35,285 bases of DNA. Source: CAYOEZ01 sp964402955. GTDB lineage: Bacteria; Chloroflexota; DTOL01; DAOUCN01. The DNA is taken from NCBI GenBank assembly GCA_964402955.1, contig CAYOEZ010000018.1, positions 1 to 35,285 of the forward strand, given 5' to 3'. The notes beneath the pieces were generated by a model. That model was not told the origin of the DNA, searched no databases, and was given only the letters and a program-made list of their open reading frames with translations. Below, piece after piece: positions 1 through 7,881 of this stretch (positions are counted from its first letter, which is position 1; each line of letters begins with the position of its first letter). The translations under genes and the position numbers were made by a program.

Positions 1-64
1 GGAACTCCTCGAGCAGGGGCGAACATCCGCGATGGATGATTTGTCTCTGACTCAGAAAACGATG

Positions 65-151
65 TGGCGGAGAGGGTGGGATTCGAACCCACGGAGCTTG
101 TGGCTCACGCGTTTTCGAGACGCGCTCCATCAACCACTCGGACACCTCTCC
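65..151 (-). tRNA. tRNA-Ser(CGA)
   Basis: Read on the minus strand, the 7-bp acceptor stem GGAGAGG (151-145) pairs with CCTCTCC (75-69). A discriminator G follows at 68 and an encoded CCA at 67-65. The anticodon loop is CTCGAAA, giving anticodon CGA, which reads UCG serine codons. The long variable arm expected of a class II tRNA is present, and the T-loop GTTCGAATCCC is canonical. Total length of about 87 bases with CCA fits tRNA-Ser. Confidence 0.96.
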
Positions 152-210
152 GCGTCCATGCGCCGTGGCGGCAAGTCGCGTGACCTGCCATCCCATTCGG
201 TGCGCGTGCA

Positions 211-240
211 ATTATAACACATCGCCACCCTGCAAGACAA
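211..240 (-). promoter_or_regulatory. Probable sigma70 promoter of the tRNA-Ser gene
   Basis: On the minus strand a perfect TATAAT lies at 216-211, preceded by TTGTCT at 240-235 with an 18-bp spacer. Transcription would start near 204, about 50 bases before the tRNA 5' end. Nothing else on this strand needs a promoter here. Confidence 0.6.
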
Positions 241-289
241 GAGCCTGCGCAGCCAAATCCAGGGCTTGGGTGAAGCCGCACGCCTATCC

Positions 290-362
290 GTAGCGGCAGG
301 TCTGAGACCTGCCCGCCTGCCCCATATGGACGTGGGAAGGCAGGTTTCAGACCTGCCGCTAC
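290..362. repeat. Long imperfect inverted repeat (REP-like hairpin)
   Basis: Two 24-base arms at 290-313 and 339-362 are reverse complements with one mismatch, around a 25-base loop. Each arm is itself nearly palindromic around GGTCTGAGACC, so both strands can fold into a cruciform or double hairpin. It sits in the gene-free stretch 152-382, between tRNA-Ser and the 3' end of the M28 peptidase. There is no T-run, so it is not a typical intrinsic terminator. It resembles dispersed intergenic palindromes rather than a gene. I see nothing else in 152-382 apart from the tRNA promoter. Confidence 0.8.
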
Positions 363-382
363 GCTACGGATCATGGCTCTGT

Positions 383-2380
383 TCACGGTCGCGTGCAGAC
401 CGTCAGGCGCATGTCGTCCACCGCCATCCACGATCGCCGGCCATCGCCGTCATTATACGTATTGACGTAGATCACAACATCCTGGCCGGCGTAGCCGCTA
501 AGATCGAAGCGCCACGGCTGCCATGAGCGATCCGTGGCCAGCCCGCGCTGCAAGACCCGCAGCAGACGATAGGCAGGAGTAAGCAAGAGCATTTCTTGAC
601 GGTCGCCTGCGCTGTCCTGCGTGCCACGCCAGACCTGAGCTGTGAGTACGGCAGTGGCGTTAGCAGGGATGCGCAGGCGCTGGTAGGCAGACGAATAGCT
701 GCGCACATCACGCAGCGCCGGGGCGTTGCCCAGATACAGGCTGCGTGCACCAGAGAAGACCGGCGTCGTTGCGTAGGCAGATCGCCGCGGCGTGCTGCCA
801 ATTGCCCAGCCAGCCTGCGTTTCCATGTCGCCATTGACGAGAATATCGCTGCACGTGGCTGCGCCGGGCGTAGGGGTGACGGTAGCCGTGGCGGTGGCGG
901 TAGCTTCTGGCGTAGCCGATGCTGTCGGCGTGGCAGCGGGCGGAGCGCCCATGCCGGCCAACTCGGCGACGGTCGCCAGGGCTGCCCGCGTGTAGCGCGC
1001 CACGTAGTCCAGACGCACGCGGCTGAGCAGGTCACCCGTGTTGTGATAATAAGGGTTGCGATCGGCCGCCCGGCTGTCGGCAAAGAAGTTCTCGATCGCC
1101 ATGAATGCCGGGTAACCCTGATCCCAGAACGATGAATGGTCAGAGAAACGGCTGGCGCTGCCTTGCTTCAACTCGGCCGTCAGCCCCGTGCCATAGCGAA
1201 CGTTGGCATCGATGAAGGCGTTGGCCAGAGCCACAGAGTTGGCGCGCGTTCCGCTGTGCAACTCGATGACGCGGTCGCCGTTTCCATCCCAGCCAATCAT
1301 GTCCAGGTCAATGTAGCCCATCACCTGCGCTCCCGCGCTATTCAGGCGGGAGGCGTAGCTCTTGCTCCCCCACATGCCCTGTTCCTCGCCCGAGAAGGCG
1401 ACGAACCTGATCGTGTCGCTGAATTGATAGTGACGCAGAATGTCGGCGATCAACATCATGGCAGCAACACCGGAGGCATTGTCGTCGGCGCCGGGAGCGC
1501 GCGTGTAAGGGCTTTGTGACGTGTTGTCGAAGTGTCCCCCGATCAGCCAGATGTTATTGGGGTTACGCACACCGGGCAAGTCGGCAATGACGTTGCTTCC
1601 ACTGTAGCGGCCATAGGTCCAGCCAACATCAGCAACCTGTAGGTTAAGCGAGCGAAAGTATTCGTGGATGTAATTTCTGGCGTTCGTGACACCGATGGAG
1701 AATGTGTAGCGCGTGAGCAACGTCACTCTACCGTCGGGGACAATGACCGGCTGCTCGCCGCTGAGTTTGGCGATAAGCGTGGACAGCTTATCTGCCGTCA
1801 CAGCGGGCAGCAGTGCGGCGATATCCGGATTAGCGCCAGTCGATGGCCTGACAAGCGCCACGGAAAGAACACGCTCCTGCAGGTGAATGGCCGCTCCGCT
1901 GAGCAGTTGCACGTGAATGCCGCCTGCTGACAGCGCATCCAGCGCGCTGCGCTCCCGGATGACCGGCACAGCCAGGAGAAGCACCGTATCGTCGGTATAA
2001 ACGATGGCGCCAACGCGCTGCGCCGCTGCGCGAGCGCCCTCTGCGACCGTATCCAGGAAATAGTACACCTTGCCGCGTGTGTTCGCATCGAGCAGCCTGG
2101 CAGCGAAGCTGTGCGCTTCGGCGTAGGCAAGCGCCTGCTTTGCGCCGCTGGCAATGTACTGGTTCGTCTGAGCGTCGCCCACGACGGCATGAAGGGTGAA
2201 CGGGGGCGCGCTCAGCGCGGCCAACTGGCCCGGCGCAGCGCTAATGAGGAGAAGCTGCGGCCCGAGCGCGCTGCTGACGACCCCGGGCCCGCTGACGCCG
2301 GCAATGACGGGCGCTGCGGCCAGCAGAATGGCAAGCACCGCCATGATTGAAATGAGAACGACACGCGGACGGTTAGCCAT
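383..2380 (-). CDS. Secreted M28-family zinc aminopeptidase with C-terminal accessory domain
   Basis: This is a predicted exported metallopeptidase of about 665 residues. A signal peptide covers roughly residues 1-28 (hydrophobic core VVLISIMAVLAILLAAA). The peptidase core, about residues 230-475, carries the co-catalytic two-zinc ligands of M28: His in GGHFDNTS (about 283), Asp in GADDNASG (about 299), the GEEQG glutamates (about 332-333), Asp in DLDMIG (about 360) and His in SDHSSF (about 415). A Thr/Ala/Pro linker (about 478-503) leads to a C-terminal beta-sandwich-like domain with DNGDG/AVDDM features of carbohydrate- or substrate-binding modules. The ATG at 2380 is preferred because a GGGGG motif lies 6 bases upstream; the GTG at 2386 would overlap that ribosome site. 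It lies 60 bases after larA and is probably cotranscribed. The exact substrate is unknown. Confidence 0.9.
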   Translation of the reverse strand: MANRPRVVLISIMAVLAILLAAAPVIAGVSGPGVVSSALGPQLLLISAAPGQLAALSAPPFTLHAVVGDAQTNQYIASGAKQALAYAEAHSFAARLLDANTRGKVYYFLDTVAEGARAAAQRVGAIVYTDDTVLLLAVPVIRERSALDALSAGGIHVQLLSGAAIHLQERVLSVALVRPSTGANPDIAALLPAVTADKLSTLIAKLSGEQPVIVPDGRVTLLTRYTFSIGVTNARNYIHEYFRSLNLQVADVGWTYGRYSGSNVIADLPGVRNPNNIWLIGGHFDNTSQSPYTRAPGADDNASGVAAMMLIADILRHYQFSDTIRFVAFSGEEQGMWGSKSYASRLNSAGAQVMGYIDLDMIGWDGNGDRVIELHSGTRANSVALANAFIDANVRYGTGLTAELKQGSASRFSDHSSFWDQGYPAFMAIENFFADSRAADRNPYYHNTGDLLSRVRLDYVARYTRAALATVAELAGMGAPPAATPTASATPEATATATATVTPTPGAATCSDILVNGDMETQAGWAIGSTPRRSAYATTPVFSGARSLYLGNAPALRDVRSYSSAYQRLRIPANATAVLTAQVWRGTQDSAGDRQEMLLLTPAYRLLRVLQRGLATDRSWQPWRFDLSGYAGQDVVIYVNTYNDGDGRRSWMAVDDMRLTVCTRP

Positions 2381-2439
2381 AAACACCCCCTATGTTCTGT
2401 GACAATTGTAGACACAAGGCAGCGCCGTCATGCCTCAGA

Positions 2440-3696
2440 TTAGTAAGGAATCGTCTGCGGCCCCTCGGGCAAGACGCACGCTGTGCTGGCCGGGCCATAG
2501 TGCTCCAGCAGCGAGCATAACGTAGCGCTTACATCCTGGCAGGGCGCCGCCAGGCACGCCCGCACATCGTCGGGGCTGAGGCGCTCGTTCTTGAGGTAGA
2601 CGGTTGCCTTCTGCAGGACCTGCGCGTAGAGCAGCACCTGCCACTGATCCATGCCCGCGAAGGCGCCGCTCATGACGCCATCGATGATCTCGCCGGGCAT
2701 CGTCACGCTGCGCAGAATCGACTCCATGCGGCTGCCATAAGGGATGCCATCCCAACACTCGGCGGCGGCAATAATGGCGCCGCCGCGCTTGACAAGAGGG
2801 GCTGCGGCGGTGAGACCTTTGACGGTCTGGTAATAGTTGAGGTCCAGAGGATAGCCGCTGTTGGTCGTCACCACGACATCATACTGCCGTGCGACCTTGA
2901 CCATCGCCGTCTCGCGCACGAACTGAGCGCCGCGCTCATAGGCTGCATCCATCTCCCCCGCATATACAGACGTGATTTGCTTGTTCTTGTTAACGGTGAC
3001 ATTGACCATAAACGTCGGCTTTGCCATGAGGACGGACTCGTGGATTTCCTCCCACAGCGGGTTGCCGTGCGTGACGCCGTAGGTGGCGCGGGGGCTGAGC
3101 AAGTGGGCCGGGCTGTGGTTGGCGATAATCGTATCCATGCTAGCCAGGCCGGGCAAAATGCCCTTCGGCCCGCCGCTGATGCCGGCAAAAAGGTGCGGCT
3201 CCATCAATCCGCTGACAATGCGCACCGAGCACTTCAGAAAGTCGCTAACGAAGCGGATCGTGTTGCCGTCCTTGCTCCGCCCCACCGTCGTGAAAGCGTC
3301 GTTATCGCGGCAGTCGGTCTGCGAGACGGTGTAGCGCCCGGCCAGATCGCCCAGCACACTCTGCACCTCGGCGTCAGTCATCTTGCGGTGCGTGCCCAGG
3401 CCAACGAAAATGGTGATGTTCTTAGCCTGCGTTTGCGGCAGCTCGCTGACAATGGCCTGCACGACGTCGGCGGTGGGCATAGGCCGCGTCAGATCGCTGA
3501 TGACGATGCCGACCGTATCGTGCGGGCCGACAAGCTCGCGCAGCGGCTTGCTGGCGATGGGCGACGCCAGCGCCTGGCGCAGCGCGCTCTGCGGGTCGGA
3601 CAACGCCGCCACAAAGCGCGGCTCGATCACCGTCGTGCGGTCTTGTGGGACGTCAATGTCTAGTCCTGTCTTGCCGTATGCGAGATGAACGATCAC
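2440..3696 (-). CDS. larA: LarA-family nickel-dependent racemase (DUF2088)
   Basis: The 418-residue product matches LarA, whose lactate racemase members use a nickel-pincer nucleotide. Visible features are the N-terminal VHLAYGKTGLDIDVP, Arg71 in SDLTRPMP, His103 in GLGTHRKMT, His168 in GLMEPHLF, Lys178 in GGPKGILPG (the lysine that carries the cofactor in LarA) and a His at about 194 in NHSPAHLL. The GTG start at 3696 is chosen because AGGAG sits 7 bases upstream and the protein then begins exactly where LarA proteins do; the upstream extension has no family similarity. No larB, larC or larE cofactor genes are in the window. LarA relatives include racemases for other 2-hydroxyacids such as malate, so the substrate is open. 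A D-malate-type dehydrogenase lies 17 kb away but need not be linked. Confidence 0.88.
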   Translation of the reverse strand: MIVHLAYGKTGLDIDVPQDRTTVIEPRFVAALSDPQSALRQALASPIASKPLRELVGPHDTVGIVISDLTRPMPTADVVQAIVSELPQTQAKNITIFVGLGTHRKMTDAEVQSVLGDLAGRYTVSQTDCRDNDAFTTVGRSKDGNTIRFVSDFLKCSVRIVSGLMEPHLFAGISGGPKGILPGLASMDTIIANHSPAHLLSPRATYGVTHGNPLWEEIHESVLMAKPTFMVNVTVNKNKQITSVYAGEMDAAYERGAQFVRETAMVKVARQYDVVVTTNSGYPLDLNYYQTVKGLTAAAPLVKRGGAIIAAAECWDGIPYGSRMESILRSVTMPGEIIDGVMSGAFAGMDQWQVLLYAQVLQKATVYLKNERLSPDDVRACLAAPCQDVSATLCSLLEHYGPASTACVLPEGPQTIPY

Positions 3697-3745
3697 AAGC
3701 GATCTCCTGATGTTGTTTTTGCCTTCTCCAATTGTGCTACACTCC

Positions 3746-3774
3746 ATTCTACCCGTTTTGCGGCGCACATGCAA
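3746..3774 (-). promoter_or_regulatory. Probable sigma70 promoter for larA and the M28 peptidase
   Basis: On the minus strand TTGCAT (3774-3769) and TAGAAT (3751-3746) are separated by 17 bp. The predicted start is about 45 bases upstream of the larA GTG. It lies just downstream of the terminator of the preceding minus-strand gene. Confidence 0.6.
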
Positions 3775-3785
3775 CGTTCGCCTGA

Positions 3786-3820
3786 CAAACAAAAACGGGG
3801 CAGGTCACCGACCCGCCCCG
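3786..3820 (-). terminator. Rho-independent terminator of the 3852-5177 membrane gene
   Basis: On the minus strand an 11-bp GC-rich stem (arms 3820-3810 and 3806-3796, one A/C mismatch, 3-base loop) is followed at once by TTTTTGTTTG. It lies 32 bases past the stop of the membrane protein gene. Confidence 0.85.
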
Positions 3821-3851
3821 ATACCCGCTTCCCGATACCCGGCTCCCGGCC

Positions 3852-5177
3852 CTACTTCGGGAACAGCCAGGGAATCGCCAGCAGCAGGAAGAGCGCCCAC
3901 ACGGCGTAGCCGATCATGCCCAGGCGGCAGGTACGCCAGATGGCGGCGAGCCAGCCGGTAGTCGTCGCCCACGCCTGGCCATAGAGCAGATGCACCAGGA
4001 TGGCGAGATTGATCACATTCCAGCCGATGATGGTCAGCCGGTTGATTGTCAGTCCCCCGATCGAGGTGCGGTAAACCGTCGCCGAGAGCGCATAGATGCT
4101 CACCAGCACGGTCAGCGCCGCCACTGCGACGATGCCTCGCCGCAACCACGCCAGCACATCACCGGAGACGCCCGTCGCGGCGACCGGTGTGGCGAAGATC
4201 AGCAGCGCCATCACGGCGAAGAGCATACCATTGTAGATAATCAGGACGTCGCGCTGCTCAAAGGGCTTCCAGAAGTTGAAGGGGATGGCGACGACGTAGA
4301 CAATGCCCACCAGCAATGTCAGCGGCAGGAAGAAACGGCCCAGCGTGGCAATGAGCCTGCTCATGCCGCCCTCGAAGTTCTGTGCAATGGGGGCAAAACG
4401 CGCATCGTAGACCGTCGCCACAGCCAGCACAGGAATCAGCCCGGCCGCCAGCCCCGCGCCCAGCCGCGCCAGCTCGTCGGGGAATGTGACCCCAATCGCC
4501 TGAAAGATGCCCACCGTCACCCCGAGGAATACCCCGGTAGCCCCGGCAATGATGCCTCCTGTGACCACAGCCTCCATCGACTTGATCAGGAAGGCGAAGC
4601 GGTTCTGGTCGTCCGATCCCCATCCGGCAACGACCAGACCGACTGCAACCAACGCCGCCAGCGGCAGGTGCATGGCGCCAAGGACCTGGTAATCGAGGCG
4701 AGCCGAGTCACTGAGCCACGTGACATAGAAGCCCACGGCCATGATGGCAACGCTAATAGCCAGGGCACGTCGCATCAACTCATTGCCCGCCATACCGAAG
4801 ACCACCAGGGCGATAATAGCGATGGCTGCCAGGGGCGCCCACAGGTAGACGAGATACGGAGCGTTGCCGGGGCTTGAGGCGAACAGGCTTTCCAACAGCA
4901 GGAAATAGAAGACGACACCCAGCAGGAGACCCAGGGGAACCGCGAGCTGCCAGTGAATGCGCCAGCTATGCGCAGCGGGTGTGTGCCCTTCCGCCTGCGC
5001 CGGCTGTAATCGATAGTACCAGGCTGCCAACACAGGATCGTCGGGCGACTCTCCGTGCAGCCGCGCCACCTCCGCTGCCCATGCCGACTCTTCGCCCGCG
5101 CGCACCGCGCGCCGGTACAACTCTTCCATCTGTCGTGGATCACGCAGCGCGGCCGCGATGTCTGGTGTTTCGCTCAT
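3852..5177 (-). CDS. Multi-pass membrane protein, DUF4153-like
   Basis: The predicted product has 441 residues: a soluble N-terminal segment (about 1-85, charged, DPRQMEELYRRA) followed by 10 or more hydrophobic helices. A sequence near residue 380, TSIGGLTINRLTIIGWNV, resembles the GLTxNR motif of DUF4153/DUF4173 membrane proteins, whose function is not established. The ATG at 5177 is chosen because GGAGG lies upstream and the first residues MSETPDIAAALRDP read as a natural N-terminus; the longer reading adds only 15 residues that overlap the promoter. It is a single-gene unit with its own promoter and a strong terminator. No catalytic motif is visible. The family call is moderate; the membrane topology is clear. 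Confidence 0.75.
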   Translation of the reverse strand: MSETPDIAAALRDPRQMEELYRRAVRAGEESAWAAEVARLHGESPDDPVLAAWYYRLQPAQAEGHTPAAHSWRIHWQLAVPLGLLLGVVFYFLLLESLFASSPGNAPYLVYLWAPLAAIAIIALVVFGMAGNELMRRALAISVAIMAVGFYVTWLSDSARLDYQVLGAMHLPLAALVAVGLVVAGWGSDDQNRFAFLIKSMEAVVTGGIIAGATGVFLGVTVGIFQAIGVTFPDELARLGAGLAAGLIPVLAVATVYDARFAPIAQNFEGGMSRLIATLGRFFLPLTLLVGIVYVVAIPFNFWKPFEQRDVLIIYNGMLFAVMALLIFATPVAATGVSGDVLAWLRRGIVAVAALTVLVSIYALSATVYRTSIGGLTINRLTIIGWNVINLAILVHLLYGQAWATTTGWLAAIWRTCRLGMIGYAVWALFLLLAIPWLFPK

Positions 5178-5196
5178 TTTTCCACCCTCCATATCT

Positions 5197-5224
5197 AGTA
5201 TAGCACAATGGCGTTCCTGCACAA
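5197..5224 (-). promoter_or_regulatory. Probable promoter of the DUF4153-like gene, with a duplicated motif
   Basis: On the minus strand TTGTGC (5224-5219), a 16-bp spacer and TATACT (5202-5197) precede the ATG at 5177. The motif ATTGTGCTA(T/G)ACTA occurs twice (about 5211-5197 and 5243-5229), which could be an operator duplication or a second, upstream promoter. Confidence 0.5.
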
Positions 5225-5292
5225 TAGATAGTCTAGCACAATCCTACTGCCAGAAACTGTCAGGTCGCTGTCTATTGCTCTCAGATAGGAGA

Positions 5293-5332
5293 TAGAAAAG
5301 GCTTCCGCCGTTCCCGCAACGGCGGAAGCCTT
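5293..5332 (-). terminator. Rho-independent terminator downstream of feoB
   Basis: A perfect 15-bp stem (5298-5312 and 5318-5332) with a 5-base loop is followed on the minus strand by TTTTC. It lies about 110 bases past the feoB stop and most likely ends the feoAB transcript. The stretch 5333-5440 between them holds nothing else I can recognise. Confidence 0.85.
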
Positions 5333-5440
5333 GCGATCGAATCGGACTATACCGATGCCAGGATGAAACAGACATGGAAAGCGAACGTACGAAAAACCGG
5401 ACGATCCGCAGATGTGTGTTGTTCCCACCATAGTAGCAGT

Positions 5441-7456
5441 TTAGAAGACGCGCAGCACCTGGTAGACGCCGATGCCGGCTGCGAAGGCGATGACTGTGAG
5501 CAGCAGCATGTTCGCCAACGTCCAGCGCCAGGAATTCGTCTCTTGCCGGATGGCCGCCACCGTCGCCACGCAGGGGATAAACAACATCTGCACCACCAGA
5601 AACGCCAACGCTGACGCGGGGCTGAGAATGGCCGGCAGCGCAGCAGCCAGCCCGCTCTCTCCGCTTCCCACCAGGACCCCCAGCGTTGCGACCGAGTTCT
5701 CCTTGGCAACAAACGACGCCAGGAGCGCAACCAGCACGCGCCAGTCCATCCCCATCGCCGCGCCGAGTGGCGCCAACACACGGCCCATGCCGGCCAGCCA
5801 GCTTGTTTCAAGCGATCCATTGGGCAGCCAGCCCAACACCCAGATGACAACTGAGAAAGCCAGGATGAGCGTGCCCGCCCGCTGCACAAACAACAGGCAG
5901 CGCTGCCACACAAGCAAGGCAATGCTGCGCAGGTGCGGGCGATGGTAGAGGGGAAGCTCCATAATAAAGGCGACCGGCTCGCCACGCGCCACCGTCTTGC
6001 TCACCACCATCCCTACCAGGCCAAGGACAAACAGACTGACCATGATCAGTCCCCAAGAGACGAGCGTGGCCGCGGCGCCAAAGAAGAGCGGCGCAATGAA
6101 CGCCACCACAGCCATGCGCCCGGTGCAGGGCACCAGCGGCGCCAGCAGAATCGTCAGGAGACGCGCCCGTGGCTCCTCGATGATGCGTGCGCCCTGCACT
6201 GCCGGCACATTGCAGCCAAAACCGAGGAATAGAGGGAGAAATGACTTACCGTGCAAGCCCATGGGGTGCATAAAACGATCCATAACATATGCCGCCCGCG
6301 CCATGTAGCCCACATCTTCCAGCACGGCCATGGCGGCAAAGAAGACCACAAGAATGGGCAGAAACGTCAGCACGGTGCCCGCCCCGCCGATGCCGCCGCT
6401 CACCAGCAGACCCGACAGCCAGGCCGGAGCCGCAGAAAGGCCGTCTGTCACAGCGCTCGCCAGGCCGCCGACAACGGCTTTGTTCAGCCAGGCCTGCAGC
6501 GGAGCGCCCAGCGTGTAGGTCAGGCCGAAGATGATCGCCAACATCACCGCGAGCAGGCCCAGCCCCCACACGGGGTGCGTGGCAACACGATCGAGGCGTT
6601 CTGTGACCGACACTTGCCCTTCGTGCGGCTGCACAACCGCGGCGCGCACCATGCGCCCAATCCACTCGTAGCGCCCGCTGGCAATAGCGAGCGCTGCATC
6701 CTCATGGCGGCGCAAGATACCCTGCACCTGTTGCCAGGCGTCCGCCGCCAGGGTCTGCTGCATCATCGTCGCCACCGCGGGGTCGCCCTCGAGCAACTTG
6801 AGCGCCATCCAGGGCGCAGAATACAGAGCGGGAACGAACGGGGTGATGATCTGTTCAACCTGCGCCAGGATGGCCCGATGGTCGGCCCTGATGTCCGGTT
6901 TGCTTGGTGTGCAGGTGATGCTCCCGCTGGCGACAGCCGCGATCGTCTGCACCAGACGCTGCACGCCCTTGTTGCTCGAGGCCGTCATGGGGACGACGGG
7001 GACGCCCAGCGCCGCCTCCAGCACATGCGGCTCGATGTCGATCCCCTCCTCGTGCGCCACATCCATCATGTTCAGGCCAATCACCAGCGGCACATCCAGC
7101 GCCATTATCTCGGCCACAAGATAGAGGCCGCGCTCCAGAGTCGCAGCATTGACAATGGCTGCTACGACCTGGGGGTGCTGCGTGATAATGAACTCGCGGG
7201 CGATCAGCTCTTCTTGTGAGTTGGCCGTCAGGCTGTATGTGCCCGGCAAGTCGACGATGGTCATCTCAACGCCATCATAGGAACAGACGCCGCAGCGCTG
7301 TTCGACCGTCTTGCCCGGCCAGTTGCCGACGTGCTGATTGAGCCCCGTCAGCATGTTAAAGACCGTCGATTTGCCCACATTGGGTTGGCCCGCCACGGCC
7401 ACCGTTATGCCGCCCGCTGCCGACATACTCTGTCCATTGCCATGACAAGAACTCAT
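5441..7456 (-). CDS. feoB: Ferrous iron transporter FeoB
   Basis: This 671-residue inner-membrane protein imports Fe(II). The N-terminal GTPase domain shows G1 GQPNVGKST (23-31), G3 DLPG (69-72) and G4 NMMD (129-132), followed by the helical regulatory domain. The membrane part contains the two Gate regions, including GCNVPAVQGARIIE and VPCTGRMAVV, and ends in TM helices. Length is normal for FeoB. Its ATG overlaps the feoA stop as ATGA (7456-7453), so translation is probably coupled. It is transcribed from the feoA promoter under the shared palindromic operator and is therefore expected to be repressed when metal is plentiful. There is no separate feoC in the window. Confidence 0.97.
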   Translation of the reverse strand: MSSCHGNGQSMSAAGGITVAVAGQPNVGKSTVFNMLTGLNQHVGNWPGKTVEQRCGVCSYDGVEMTIVDLPGTYSLTANSQEELIAREFIITQHPQVVAAIVNAATLERGLYLVAEIMALDVPLVIGLNMMDVAHEEGIDIEPHVLEAALGVPVVPMTASSNKGVQRLVQTIAAVASGSITCTPSKPDIRADHRAILAQVEQIITPFVPALYSAPWMALKLLEGDPAVATMMQQTLAADAWQQVQGILRRHEDAALAIASGRYEWIGRMVRAAVVQPHEGQVSVTERLDRVATHPVWGLGLLAVMLAIIFGLTYTLGAPLQAWLNKAVVGGLASAVTDGLSAAPAWLSGLLVSGGIGGAGTVLTFLPILVVFFAAMAVLEDVGYMARAAYVMDRFMHPMGLHGKSFLPLFLGFGCNVPAVQGARIIEEPRARLLTILLAPLVPCTGRMAVVAFIAPLFFGAAATLVSWGLIMVSLFVLGLVGMVVSKTVARGEPVAFIMELPLYHRPHLRSIALLVWQRCLLFVQRAGTLILAFSVVIWVLGWLPNGSLETSWLAGMGRVLAPLGAAMGMDWRVLVALLASFVAKENSVATLGVLVGSGESGLAAALPAILSPASALAFLVVQMLFIPCVATVAAIRQETNSWRWTLANMLLLTVIAFAAGIGVYQVLRVF

Positions 7457-7707
7457 GACACTGTCTCCTCGTGCACCATAATGCGCGCCGCCTCGTTGCG
7501 GCCCAGCGCCACACGTGCCTGGCAGACCAGGACAATAAGCGGCCCGCGGCCAAAGTTCTGCACCATCGAGAAGCGCGCGCCAGGCACAAAACCCAGGGCA
7601 GCGAGCCGGCTCACAAATCCACGCCCGCCATCGAGCGACACGATGTGACCACTTGCCTGCGATGGCACGCTATCCAGTGGACAGACCGGCAGGTCAGGAG
7701 CTTGCAT
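7453..7707 (-). CDS. feoA: FeoA, small SH3-like partner of FeoB
   Basis: An 84-residue cytosolic protein with the FeoA beta-barrel pattern: GHIVSLDGGRGFVSRLAALGFVPGARFSM, then a hydrophobic core ending RVALGRNEAARIMV. FeoA helps FeoB function. The ATG at 7707 is chosen because GGAG lies 8 bases upstream, and the length then matches the 75-90 residues usual for FeoA. The longer open frame upstream would run through the promoter and operator. It is the first gene of feoAB. Confidence 0.93.
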   Translation of the reverse strand: MQAPDLPVCPLDSVPSQASGHIVSLDGGRGFVSRLAALGFVPGARFSMVQNFGRGPLIVLVCQARVALGRNEAARIMVHEETVS

Positions 7708-7756
7708 GAGGCGTCTCCGCGTGCTATAATAGCCACAGACAAGGACACATGACATA

Positions 7757-7786
7757 TTGTGCTGCTCTTCACGGTTAGTATATACT
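7757..7786 (+). promoter_or_regulatory. Promoter of the DtxR-family regulator
   Basis: TTGTGC (7757-7762), an 18-bp spacer and TATACT (7781-7786) lie about 95 bases upstream of the regulator ATG. The -10 box is again inside the palindrome, implying autoregulation. Confidence 0.55.
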
Positions 7787-7789
7787 AAC
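7774..7789. promoter_or_regulatory. Palindromic operator between feoA and the DtxR-type regulator
   Basis: GTTAGTATATACTAAC is a perfect 16-bp palindrome centred between 7781 and 7782. It resembles operators of DtxR/MntR/TroR-type metal repressors, which contain TTAG..CTAA half sites. It overlaps the -10 boxes of both divergent promoters, so a bound repressor would block both. The flanks 7708-7773 and 7790-7881 hold only leaders and promoter elements. Confidence 0.85.
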
Positions 7790-7805
7790 TCGCAAATGAA
7801 GTCAA
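7777..7805 (-). promoter_or_regulatory. feoAB promoter
   Basis: On the minus strand TTGACT (7805-7800), a 17-bp spacer and TATACT (7782-7777) form a near-consensus sigma70 promoter. The -10 box is the inner part of the operator palindrome. The leader to feoA would be about 60 bases. Confidence 0.75.
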
Positions 7806-7881
7806 GTGTTTTGCGGCGCAACTCGCCGCACTGTGGACGATCAGCCGGACTAACTGGCGCCGGCATCGGGTAAGGGCAAGT

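Noticed and set aside
3990..4877. Plus-strand open frame opposite the DUF4153-like gene (295 codons)
   Set aside because: Its product is extremely rich in His, Gln, Arg and Asp, as expected from the complement of a membrane protein gene.
6251..7219. Plus-strand open frame opposite feoB (322 codons)
   Set aside because: Shadow of a well-conserved FeoB; no ribosome site and a composition atypical of real proteins.
7725..7730. Plus-strand TATAAT upstream of the DtxR gene as its promoter
   Set aside because: It is about 150 bases from the gene and has no good -35 box; the TATACT in the operator is better placed.
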